A DNA stretch of 64,000 nucleotides from Branchiostoma floridae. Its lineage: Eukaryota > Chordata > Leptocardii > Amphioxiformes > Branchiostomatidae. The DNA lies in NCBI RefSeq assembly GCF_000003815.2, contig NC_049988.1, forward strand, positions 23,450,018-23,514,017. Direction: 5' to 3'. The notes under the pieces are model-generated. The model did no database searches, was not told the DNA's origin, and was given only the letters and a program-made list of their open reading frames with translations. A program made the translations under genes and the position numbers. Shown piece after piece: positions 22,537 to 32,532 of the stretch (position 1 is the first letter of the stretch; the number at the start of each line of letters is the position of its first letter).

Positions 22537-23880
22537 ATGGAAGAGGCGGGTAATGGGTCTCCCACTGCTGTTCCACAGAACTTCAGAGATGGGCATCGGT
22601 ATCCACCTGGAGTTTTATGCAACAAGGATGCGACCAAGGTCAAAGACCACCCCACAGCGAGCAAAACTGGTTTAGTCAGTCAACCGGAAGCGAACACTGG
22701 TGAGAAACCCTACATGTTCGGGGAGTGTGGGTACAGGACAGCTTACAACTCAAATTTATTCCAGCATATGAGAACTCACACTGGTGACAAACCGTACAGG
22801 TGTGACCAGTGTGACTATTCTACAGCAAAGAAATGCAACTTGGATCAACATCTAGCCAAACACACTGGTGATAAGCCTTACATGTGTGGGGAGTGTGGGT
22901 ACAGGACAGCTCAAAAGTCTACCCTATCCCGACATATGAAAACCCATACAGGTGAGAAACCCTACAAGTGTGACCAGTGTGACTATTCTACTGCACGAAA
23001 ATCCACTTTGGACCGACATCTAGCCAAACACAGTGGTAACAAACCGTACATGTGTGGGGGATGTGAGTACAGGGCAGCTCAGAAGTCTGATTTATCCAAA
23101 CATATGAGAACTCATACAGGTGAAAAACCCTACAAGTGTGACCAGTGTGACTATTCTACTGCACGAAAATCCACTTTGGACCGACATCTAGCCAAACACA
23201 GTGGTAACAAACTGTACATGTGTGGGGAATGTGGGTATAGGGCAGCTCAGAAGTCTGATTTATCCAAACATATGAGAACTCATACAGGTGAAAAACCCTA
23301 CAAGTGTAACCAGCGTTACTTTTCTGCTGCACAGATGTCCACCTTGAATCAACATCTAGCTATGCATACTGGTGAGAAACCCTACATGTGTGGGGATTGT
23401 GGGTACATGACAACTCGAAATCCTGACTTAGTGAAACATATGAGAACACATACCGGTGAAAAACCCTACAAATGTGACCAGTGTGACTATTCTGCTGCAC
23501 GTAAGTCTACATTGTGCCAACATATAGCCAGTCACACTGGCGATAAGCCCTACATGTGTGGGGAGTGTGGGTACAGGACAGCTTACAAGTCTGACTTATC
23601 CCAACATATGAGAACTCATACAGGTGAAAAACCCTACAAGTGTGACCAGTGTGACTATTCTACTGCAAAGAAAGGTAATTTGGATTATCATATAGCCAAC
23701 CACACTGGTGATAAGCCCTACATGTGTGTGGATTGTGGGTACAGGACAGCTCGGAAGTCTGACTTGTCGCGACACATGAGAACACACACAGGGCAAAAAC
23801 GCTACAAGTGTGACCAGTGTGACTATTCTGCAACAAAGAAAGGCTATTTGGACCGACATATAAGACAACACAGACACTAA
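22537..23880 (+). CDS. C2H2 zinc-finger protein, 14 fingers, 447 aa
   Basis: Probable nuclear DNA-binding protein. The coding exon follows a 3' splice site (TTATTCCATTAG, exon from 22530). The chosen ATG begins MEEAGNGSPTAVPQN, the same leader (M-A/E-E-A-G-x-G-S-x-T-A-V-x-Q-N) as the two downstream paralogs; an earlier in-frame ATG at 22468 would be intronic. A 58-residue leader precedes 14 fingers. They alternate strictly between type A (YMCGECGYRTAxKSxLSxHMRTHTGEKP) and type B (YKCDQCDYSTAxKSxLDxHLAKHTGDKP). Finger 1 has lost its first cysteine (YMFGEC) and finger 8 its second (CNQR), so 12 look able to bind zinc. Fingers 4-5 and 6-7 are nearly identical at the DNA level, a recent 168-bp unit duplication. 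Relic finger sequence follows the stop. Confidence 0.88.
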   Translation: MEEAGNGSPTAVPQNFRDGHRYPPGVLCNKDATKVKDHPTASKTGLVSQPEANTGEKPYMFGECGYRTAYNSNLFQHMRTHTGDKPYRCDQCDYSTAKKCNLDQHLAKHTGDKPYMCGECGYRTAQKSTLSRHMKTHTGEKPYKCDQCDYSTARKSTLDRHLAKHSGNKPYMCGGCEYRAAQKSDLSKHMRTHTGEKPYKCDQCDYSTARKSTLDRHLAKHSGNKLYMCGECGYRAAQKSDLSKHMRTHTGEKPYKCNQRYFSAAQMSTLNQHLAMHTGEKPYMCGDCGYMTTRNPDLVKHMRTHTGEKPYKCDQCDYSAARKSTLCQHIASHTGDKPYMCGECGYRTAYKSDLSQHMRTHTGEKPYKCDQCDYSTAKKGNLDYHIANHTGDKPYMCVDCGYRTARKSDLSRHMRTHTGQKRYKCDQCDYSATKKGYLDRHIRQHRH

Positions 23881-23960
23881 TGAAAAACGCTACATGTGTG
23901 GGGAGTGTGGGTAGAGGAGAAGTGCGACTATTCTTTAGCAAGGATATCTGCATTCGAAAA
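23881..23960 (+). pseudogene. Relic fifteenth finger after the stop
   Basis: Immediately after the stop, GAAAAACGCTACATGTGTGG and GGAGTGTGGGTAGAGG continue the finger pattern in a shifted frame (E-K-R-Y-M-C-G-E-C-G-stop). GCGACTATTCT follows as in type B fingers. The array was once longer at its 3' end. Confidence 0.7.
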
Positions 23961-24154
23961 CCATTAAGAAACACAACAGTGTATGTTTGAGAAATATGAT
24001 CAGGACATCTGAGACAACTTCTTTATCCAGACTTATATCGTAACAGACATCGTACCAGTGTTGTATATCATCTAGCTGTAGTAAACACTGATTGAAATCT
24101 TTGAAGGCGTAGGGGCTGGAAGAAGAAGAACAAAAGTCATGTACTAGTAGCTAA

Positions 24155-24542
24155 CAGGGTTCTCCCCAGATTTTTTTTTAGTATAGTGGAGGGGCTGGCA
24201 AAAATAACCCGCACCAACGCGCTGCACTTTCCTGAAAATGGGTTCATTTTGCAATGACAGAGGGTGTCAAATACTACAAGTATAATATACTGTTGTTATT
24301 CCTTTGTTGTGAAGTGGCAAAACTACTATTGTTTTGATCATTGCTCATTCACAAGTTTTTGCAGACAATGCTGACTGGAAAAGTGATGCCACTTGGTACA
24401 AAAATCTGTGAATTGTCATTAATCTTGGCAAAACTAACAAAAAAAAGGGAAGAAACACACTAAATTTGAAAAATAGTATAGTGGAGCTGGCTGAGAGTAT
24501 AGTGGAGGGCCTCCCTTATTCCACTCTCTGGGGAGAACCCTG
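24155..24542. mobile_element. hAT-like MITE, 388 bp
   Basis: Terminal repeats CAGGGTTCTCCCCAGA and CTCTGGGGAGAACCCTG bound an A+T-rich centre, with AGTATAGTGGAGGG near both ends. AGCTAA flanks both sides (24149-24154 and 24543-24548), probably the preserved core of an 8-bp target duplication. The CAGGG start fits hAT elements. Confidence 0.8.
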
Positions 24543-24549
24543 AGCTAAA

Positions 24550-25080
24550 GTAAATGTAATTGAAGGAAGAACACTACGTGTTCTATTCCAATACATGAGA
24601 ATAAGTCATCACACAGTTAAGAGCATGTGTATGGCTATATCTTCTAACAAGCTTCCAAGGGTGTAGTCAACTTGAAATCAACCCAGTCGCTTAACAAAAT
24701 CTGAAAAAAACAACTAATTGAAATATGTCAATATCAAGAGGATATATGCCTTTACCTATGTGCCAAATTTCCACTCATTTGATGAAAAAATGATGCTGTT
24801 ATAAAATCGATTGCATTACTTTCTTAAGCACCCTTGTATATGCTGTGATGATGTGTTCTATGGTTACTTATGTTCCTTTTCCTATTGAAGTTCTATAAAA
24901 TAATACAACTATTGTGTAAAAATTAGGGAATTTAATAAAAGCACACTGATTCTATTGTGTCTTGTGTGGACAATGTTGTGCTGGCCCGTTAAACACCGAT
25001 AAACAACAATACTTGTTTGAGCAATGTGATTTCGGGACATTTTTTTTAAGGTTTTGTAAAATTTTTTTGTGTTCAGTTTG
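24550..25080. other. 3' flank of the 14-finger gene
   Basis: No exon is supported. GAAGAACACTACGTGTTC and GAGAATA followed by CACAGTTA at about 24565-24625 match the flank downstream of the second finger gene near 34745-34800, so the duplication extends into the 3' flank. AATAAAAGC occurs near 24935. Confidence 0.5.
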
Positions 25081-25089
25081 CTGAGAAGG

Positions 25090-25194
25090 GCGGTTATGCC
25101 GACAGACGCTCGAATCAGATTTGAGTCTTCTAGGTAATGTGTCAGACTTAAAGGTCCCATAATGTTTTGATTTGTATAACAATGTCCAGACGGG

Positions 25195-25231
<37 letters not shown>
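25090..25231. repeat. Partial MITE family A arm and (GT)n
   Basis: TCTAGGTAATGTGTCA, then AAGGTCC, then TGATTTGTATAACAATGTCCAGACGGGTTTTG matches the middle of family A (5205-5465 and 6255-6487). It runs into a (GT)17 microsatellite at 25198-25231. Confidence 0.6.
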
Positions 25232-25232
<1 letters not shown>

Positions 25233-25594
25233 AATAGAACATTTATGCACAAGAAAGGGGCTGAGAGATAATATTTTATTGTGTTAGCTCCCAAAGAAGA
25301 GGGGAGGGGCTTAGCACGAGCATTCAACGATTACATCGATAGTCCTTACGTACGTTTGAATAGATTTGTTTGATCTTCTACCTCTCAGCTCAGATTAATA
25401 TCTTTTCCCAGAAAATTAGTCTGCCACTTGCAGAAAAACAAAATGCCATTCGCACCACCTGATGCCACGTCATCCCTACAAATGAATGCAAATGTGGTCT
25501 TACGTCGACAGACTAATCAAGGTATTATTTGCTACGTTGATACATTTTTCACAGATATACATTGCGCGACGGTTGTCTGTGCAGGACGGTCCAA

Positions 25595-28500
25595 ATGCCC
25601 GAGCAAGCAGAGACAACCAGGTCGCCTTTCTTGGGCCCTGATAGCGGCCAAACCAGCGGGCTGCCGCCCCAACCCTCTCCTGTCCGTCTGCCAAAAGCCA
25701 CCTCTGACCCGCCGCAACAAGACCAAGGAGCTTCTTCAAACACGTACGCAGAAGCAGAGAGAGTGTACTACACAATCAAGGATGAAGATCTGCCGCCGTC
25801 TTTTCATGGGGTGGGGCGGCAGCAGGAGTTACCCCAGGGGGAGGTGGAAACCAGCGGGCCGCCACCCCACCCCCCTTCTGTCCATCAGGGTGGTTCCCGC
25901 GGGCGTGTCCGCCATGGCAACGGGGCTGGCAATTCGCAAGAAGAGCAAGGAACGCCTTCACACACGTACGAAGGCCACGCAACGTACACGTCTGCAGGTA
26001 GCCGACATGTTTGTTACTTACCCTTTTCTTTATTTTTTAGTATGAATACATTTTTTTTTAAACAAGCAGAAAGTTTTCAAGAAGAAAGTTTTATGTTAAC
26101 ATTCGTACTGTTCATACCATGTCTCTTATATCTAAAAAATCTAGATAAAAATTAAGATAGCGCGATTTTGCATATAAAGGTAAGCGTTCACACGAGTGCG
26201 TATAGCTTACGTGTATTATTTTCGTCTTGGTAAACTTTCATTTCACTGTACAGCCTGGTATCGAACAAAAAAAATTGACCTTGTGGGTCGCAATTTTTAT
26301 CGTATTCAAAAAATGTAAATACGGAACACATCCCTATTTAGATGTACGTCTCGTGTGGCAACTTCCAAAAGGTCCCAGTTGGGGAAAATGGGCCCTGCCG
26401 GTTCAGGGGCTGTTTTTGGCACTTTCGGGCGTGATCCCTGCCTGGCCCGGTGGGGGGACGCATTGCGTCACCCGGGATATTTTGGGCTGTCCGGGTTGAA
26501 TCTAAGCAACTATCGGGACAAATCTGTAGCTTCTGAGCCCGGCCGGGGCTACAACCCCTTTTAAAAATGTCCAAGAACAACGTGCTTCAATCCTGACCTG
26601 ATGTCATTTTGTTGAAATCTCATTTAACTTATTTTTATTCCTGTGTTTATGGATCTGTTGAGTCGATATCTGAACGTGGACCTCTTGATAATCTTCACAG
26701 ACCGCACGTACTCGCGTGAAGCAAGCGGTCGCCGTGCTTTCTGTAGCTTCGTCCGGTCCCACTGCTGCTGCATCGCCGCCGGCATTGCCGTACTCATCGC
26801 TGTGGGACTCGCACCTCTGACTTTCATCAATAAAGAGGTAACCCTGTAGGGCTCGTTCTCAATGAACTGGAAAAAATGCTGTCACCTGACTTTACGACAA
26901 ATCACAGAAAAAAATCACTGGTTTGGAAGATTATTATAGCCACTGGTGGGATAACCCCCCCCCCCCTCCCTCTTAAAAACGGCTGTCGCCTGAGAAGTCA
27001 GTTTCCAGAATAATTGTTCGGCAGGTGAAACCAGCTAAGCAGGCCCTCTGACCGATAACGTCAGATCGCTCCCGTCACTGATCTTGATCTTGGAGGCTGT
27101 GTGAGGTGGTTTATGCCTGTCGCCAAATTCTGTAACAAACGTTACCAACACGTGTATGGTGGTTGCCACGGTTATATTATCCACGTATATGACTAGAAAT
27201 TGCCTTTTTTGTGACGCATTACTAGCTTTCTAAAGAAACAAGTCGACTGCCATTTGTATTCCATTGTACTTAACAAAACGTTGTACAGAAATGACTGTAA
27301 CAAACGTTACCATTGTTCAATGCTTTCTGAGCTTTCTATCTGACCTGGTGTAAAAATGCTGCCCACTTTTTAAAAGTCCCTAGGGACGTCCACTTATATC
27401 TATATGGTGTATCCAATAATGTGAATCACTTGGAAGAAAAAGGGTAAAGTTTGCTGTTGTAGCAAACGTTACCGGTAACGTTTGTTACCTGCCCTGTAAT
27501 ACATAACCAATGGGTAAGAAAATAGCATGTTGCCTTTTTTTGCTATAGTCAAAAGATTGATTTTCCTAAACAAATCAGTTAGGTTTTACTGAACAATAAG
27601 CCAATTTATTTTTCGAACAAAAAAATTGCCATTTTTTTACATTTTACTAAGAACGAGTGTGTAGATGAACACAGTTTCTCTCGTCGTTTTACTCGAGAGG
27701 CTAACAAGACTTGACCTGGCAGAATGTGCTTTTGTTTTTCCTTAACATTTTCTCATGTTTGGTACTCTGACAATCGTTTTTAGGAAATATCCGAACTGGC
27801 CACCGCCGTTGACGCCTGGGAACGCCAACTGTCCACCACTGTTGACACTTTGAAGCGCGACCAAGACGACATGTCCGCCACTGTTGACGCCTTAAAGCGC
27901 GACCAAGACGACATGCACCAACTGCCCACCACTGTTGACGCCTTGAAGCGCGACCAAGACGACATGTCCGCCAAAGTTGACGCCTTGAAGCGCGACCAAG
28001 ACGACATGCACCAACTGTCCACCACTGTTAAAGCCTTGAAGAGCGACCAAGACGACATACGCCAACTGCCCACCACTGTTGACGCCTTGAAGCGCGACCA
28101 AGACGTCATGTCCGCCACAGTTGACGCCTTGAAGCGCGACCAAGACGACATGCACCAACTGTCCACCACTGTTAACGCCTTGAAGAGCGACCAAGACGAC
28201 ATACGCCAACTGCCCGCCACTGTTGACGCCTTGAAGCGCGACCTAGACGACATGCGCCAACTTGCCACCACTGTTGACGCCTTGAAGCGCGAGCAAGTCG
28301 ACATGCGCCAACTGTCCACCACTGTTGACACCTTGAAGCGTGACCTTGACAAGGAGCGGAGCCGAACCGCCGGCTTGGAGCAGCGTCTTTACGAGATGAG
28401 TAAGGTGCCAGGTAACTTGGGTTTCCATTCTTATATGTAATTTTTTTGATGGTGTAATGACTAATCTCATTGGTATACAAATAGGAAAATTTGCGGCACT

Positions 28501-29372
28501 GACTATCATGGTTAAGGCTTTGGGTATGTTGGCTTTAATTTGTTTATGTTTACTCTTATGTTAAGCAACATCATTAGATTTAAAACAGTGATTAATTAAG
28601 TTGATAATCAGTTATCAAATATAAGATTGTGTGTAGGTACTATCCAATGTACATTCATTAGCGTGATATCAAACCCTTTTTGTAGTCTCCTGTCCTAAAG
28701 GTTACGCAGTATTCAGTGAAATATGCTACAAGGCCTTCAACACACGCAAGACCTTCAGCGGAGCGGCCGCGGCCTGTCGTGAAGATGGCGGCACCCTCGC
28801 CATGCCCCGAGACGCTGAGACCAACGGCTTCCTGGTCTCCTTATACACGTCCGTGAGCGACCAGGGGAACGTCTGGTTTGGCCTGCACGATCTGCGGGAA
28901 GAGGGAAGCTATGAGTGGGAGGATGGTTCTGCACTTGGGACGTACAATTCCTGGGGACCGGGAGAACCAAACAACCATTGGGATAGCGAAGATTGTGTTC
29001 ACTACTACCCAATTAAATCAGACAAGTGGAACGACGCTGAATGCAACTGTCAGTTTTGCTTCACATGCCAGACTGTTCCAGGTACTTATTGTACCCCCCC
29101 CCCACCCCTCTAGTAAACATGGCACTCCCTGAGTAATGCACTAGACATTTTAGATAATTATTGCTCTTGTCACAAACAAATCATTATATGGCTATAAACA
29201 CATCATTCTGCATCTCGTCTCTGATAATTTTGTACTGTCTGCTAACACCGCTTATCTAGTAAACATGCCACAGCTCAAGTCGGATCAGGCACAGCATCAT
29301 ATTTCTCTTGTTACAATAAACACATCGTTTCATATCTCATTCCTGCTGTTTATTTTTCCAGGACGTCCATAG
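25595..29372 (+). CDS. Type II transmembrane C-type lectin receptor, six exons, 537 aa
   Basis: Exons 25595-25997, 26701-26837, 27784-28411, 28485-28523, 28686-29081 and 29362-29372 join in frame through GT/AG sites to 1,614 bases. Residues 1-134 are a proline-rich cytoplasmic region with tyrosine clusters (NTYAEAERVYYTIKDEDL and HTYEGHATYTS); it is an internal duplication. One membrane span follows (IAAGIAVLIAVGLAPLTFI, about residues 160-180). Exon 3 encodes a coiled-coil stalk of about 209 residues built from VDALKRDQDDM units. The C-type lectin domain begins VSCPKGYAVF and carries WFGLHD, EPN (mannose-type in known CTLDs), WND and the cysteines. The last exon gives Gly-Arg-Pro-stop. It is probably a cell-surface recognition receptor; the ligand is unknown. 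The ATG was chosen for frame and MPEQ context; a further 5' exon with another start remains possible. Confidence 0.8.
27840..28360 (+). repeat. Coding minisatellite of the lectin stalk
   Basis: About eleven tandem units of 42 or 51 bp encode VDALKRDQDDM followed by SAT or by (H/R)QL(S/P/A)TT. A three-unit block (SA, HQLS, then IRQLP types) occurs twice in succession, which indicates unequal exchange. The 51-bp units add three residues to a two-heptad unit, so the coiled coil would change register at regular intervals. Confidence 0.9.
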
Positions 29373-29660
29373 GCGACAGGCTTTCTGACTATCCGCAGTG
29401 AGACGTTAAACTTTGACTTATGGTTAATCATTTAGTTTGATATGTTTTCATTCCATTGGTTACGTTATTTGTTATCCTTACTTATTTATTTTGTTTAATT
29501 TATAAAAAATTGTAAAAAGTCAGTAAAGGGAGGCCTTCTTATAAGCAGAAGCTTTTGACCTCCCTTGCACTGTTATGTTTTTTTTTATAATTAATTGTCA
29601 TGCATTTATTACTTTTTTCAAAGTGCGAAACAAATAAGCAATAAAAAACAAGACTTATAG
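29373..29660 (+). other. 3'UTR of the lectin gene
   Basis: The sequence after the stop is non-coding and A+T-rich. An AATAAA at about 29640 (GCAATAAAAAAC) is the likely polyadenylation signal. GGAGGCCTTCTTATAAG and its near complement GACCTCCC lie at 29530-29565. Confidence 0.5.
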
Positions 29661-29699
29661 GCTCCCAAAATAGCACATTGTTGTACAAATGTTTTACAT

Positions 29700-30331
29700 G
29701 TTTGTGGAGTAGTAACAAATAATGAATAATAAGAATGAGATTTGATGAAACTGTACTGCCATGTACAATGATAATGTCTACTCAGTTCATATAGAGCTAA
29801 TGTGTAGTCTGATGTTTAATTTCTTTGAGTAAAGAATGTTCTAGTATGTAATAAAGCTCCTGTTTTTGAGCTACTTCTGAGGCATTTCCCACGACGTTTG
29901 TGTCAACGGCAGGGTAGCGACATGGATGGGATTTAAAAGGATCAGTGGAGATAGCTTCATTGTTTTGTCGTAAGCCTGAATTTCTATTGTTGTAGTAAAG
30001 AAGGAAAAGACGCAAAGTGTCATCATATCCGGGCCATCTATATCAAGCTTACGGGCGGCACATAAGCATAAGTTTACGTTGGAATTCTCGTGTAAATGTA
30101 CTGTAGTTTTCGCCCCAGAAACTTGTTTTTTTATCGCACAGTGTGTGACATGAAATGTAGTTTCCGTAACTGCCATGTAATAATCACACGGTTAAGCAAA
30201 ATTATGGAAGTTGAATAAAAGTACAAATTTCACTCTATTGACTCTTATCTGGTTGGTTTACAATATTGAAACACAGTATTAGCCCTGGTTCTGCCGTTGA
30301 AGTAGATTAATGTGTCCCCTTCACTCACAAC
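29700..30331. other. Spacer homologous in part to the flank of the decayed lectin
   Basis: No gene. TTGTTGTAGTAAAGAAGGAAAAGACGC followed by GTGTCAT near 29987-30022 matches TTGTTGTAGTAAACGAGGAAAATGCC followed by ATGTCAT near 10065. This supports duplication of the lectin plus its downstream flank. Confidence 0.5.
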
Positions 30332-31713
30332 AGGGTGGACCATGGCTCTTTTTGATAACTTTGCTGCACTCATACTAATAATATTAGCGGGTTCGACTAT
30401 TTGCTGACGATTGCTTGATTTATCGAACCATCAGCAAGCCTTCTGACGCTCAAGGTCTGCAGTCTGACCTCGATGCGTTAACAGAATGGCAAAATCATTG
30501 GCTTATGTCGTTCAACCCCTCTAAATGCCACATCCTCCACATCACCCGTAAGAAGCACCCCGGTACTCCCTCTGTGGAGAAGCCCTCACCGGTGTTAAGT
30601 CCCACCCCTAACTTGGATTACAACTGTCCGACGATCTGCGGTGGGACATCCATATCAACCATGCCACTAGCAAAGCTGGTAAGGTCCTAGGAGTCATTCG
30701 GCGCAACTTGACCCACTGTCCATCTAGGGCCAAGGCCACTTGTTACAAAGCGCTGGTACGGCCTCACTTGGAATATAGTGCCATCATCTGGGACCCGTAC
30801 ACCAACAAAGGGATACAGGCGGTGGAGGCCGTCCAGCGCAGGGCTGCCAGAGCGACCCTTAATGACTACCGGCAGACTAGCAGCGTGACACAAATGCTCA
30901 CAGACCTGCAGTGGCGCCCTCTCTCCGAAAAGAGGAGGAACGCCCGCCTCACCTTCTTCTACAAACTAGTCAATAATAACATTAACATAGACACTAGTAA
31001 CATACTTAAACCAGCCCAAGGGCGCACCCGGGGAAGCCACAATCACAAACTTTCCAACCTATCTTTGCCCGTTCTGACACATACAAAAACTCTTTTTTCG
31101 CACGCACCATTTCTGAGTGGAACGCTCTGCCTGGCACGGTTGTAAGTGCTCCCAACGTTGAGTGCTTCCGTGCCTAACCCGGGAGCCTCAGCCCCCCCCC
31201 CCCCTAACCGTATGTTGCCCCTCGCGGGGTCATCTGGGGGTATTTGGATTGGATTCGATTGAAATCGAGTAGAGTAATTCATTTCACTAAAAAGACAGAC
31301 TAAATGCGGCCCTCGTACAGAATTAGCAAGCTCAGTGTTTTCATCTAAAGAGAAACATTGAAAACGGGATCCGGACACATATAGAGCATCACTGAACAAT
31401 ACAAGGCCTGCAATGTCCTAAATATGATTTCATTAACAACTCATTATTTTCGAGCCATTTGAACACAGCATAAGAAGGAAGGAAGAAAAAAAAAAAACAA
31501 CAGAAAAATCAGCGACACCCCAGTGGGGTTTTTCGAGGGTAACGAAGACGAAGAAAAGCGGCATTAAAAGGCCAGCTACTCTGAAGTGTAGGCGGAACAC
31601 GCCACACTCTGAAGGTGTATAAGCAGGCATTGAATTGACCTTTCACCCCTTGCCGCTCCAGACAAACGCTTGCAGGAGGATTGTGCGGAGGTAATAATCG
31701 TCACTGGAAGAAG
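30332..31713 (+). promoter_or_regulatory. Upstream and leader block of the second finger gene
   Basis: The block is the counterpart of 10740-11230, interrupted at 30398-31270 by a retrotransposon. The probable 5'UTR exon ends GTCACTGGAAGAAG/GTAAGAACG, with the donor after 31713. Preceding landmarks are CTGAAGTGTAGGCGG and AGGCATTGAATTGACC. A core promoter motif was not identified. Confidence 0.55.
30398..31270 (+). mobile_element. 5'-truncated non-LTR retrotransposon insertion
   Basis: The 3' part of a reverse transcriptase is readable: LQSDLDALTEWQNHWLMSFN, NPSKCHILHITRK, RPHLEYSAIIWDPYT, AVQRRAARATLNDY and RRNARLTFFYKLVNN. Frame breaks show that it is inactive. The 3' end is GGGGTCATCTGGGGGTAT followed by a short TTGGATTGGATT tail. 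The empty form of the site is seen near 10860. The same family lies in antisense at 35985-36286. It resembles CR1/L2-type elements, but the clade was not proven. Confidence 0.8.
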
Positions 31714-32512
31714 GTAAGAACGAGATATACCTACAACATGACTGCATTATTATAATCTATAGGGGGTAGAGGTAATTTCTATGGCATGTTAGGCAGAAAT
31801 GTCAGACTTTTCCGGGTGACGAAAATAGTGGGGAAGGGGGTACTTTACCTTCACGGAAACAAAGGAAAACATATTGTTTTATTTCTTCCAACAAATAATG
31901 AACTGACCAGACAGCTATCACCATGGTTACTGGAGGTGTAGCAGACAGCCTGTGGTGGTGTTCAGTAGCAAGTATCAGGACAGAGTTGGGGCGCTAGATT
32001 ATGATTCTTTTTGTCTAAGACGAAACGGATCTTGTTTCTGAGTAGTCTACCCGATAGGTGACCGACAATACATTACTACTCAAGATGCCATAAGGGTCAT
32101 TTAGGTCATTGGAAGAGTCTACTGTATTACGGAAGGCGCTTTCATGGCGGGTGATTTGCTATGAGCTGTAGGCAATCACAGAAGTCTTGGAGCTAAAATG
32201 ACCGAGCTGTAACTGCTGTGACGAAAAAAGAAATCACTTCATATCGTATCATTCTTACCACCTCATCTCACCTTATGGTGAATATGACTAGTAATTTAAG
32301 TAAAATCTAGTATATTGAAAAAAATTATAATGGAACAATATATATTTTGTAGCTGCAAAACATAACAATCAGAAAAAAACCCTAACCGTAAATAGCTTGA
32401 TAGGCCAGACCATGGAAACACCTTATATATTTGCTTGCAATCATCTAGTTTGGTCTATTTCTTTTTTTTCTAATGATTTTCTATTGCATTATTTTCTATT
32501 TCATATATTAAT
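31714..32512 (+). other. Intron 1 of the second finger gene
   Basis: The segment aligns in patches with the intron of the first finger gene (21718-22529). Shared stretches include GGGGGTAGAGGT, CAAGATGCC, TTTAGGTCATTGG(A/G)AGAGTCTA and CTTGGAGCTAAAATGACCG. It ends at the acceptor TTAATAG before GTTCGACC. Confidence 0.55.
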
Positions 32513-32532
32513 AGGTTCGACCTTGGTTCAAA

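Noticed and set aside
23596-23974. Minus-strand cysteine-rich open frames over the finger arrays
   Set aside because: They repeat with the 84-bp finger period and are antisense shadows of the plus-strand finger genes; similar ones occur at 33121-33738 and 36603-37268.
25428-26045. Alternative frame of 205 codons across lectin exon 1
   Set aside because: It does not join the membrane exon in frame, whereas the MPEQ frame does and shows a duplicated tyrosine-rich pattern.
27780-28352. Minus-strand open frames over the lectin stalk
   Set aside because: They are mirror products of the coding minisatellite.
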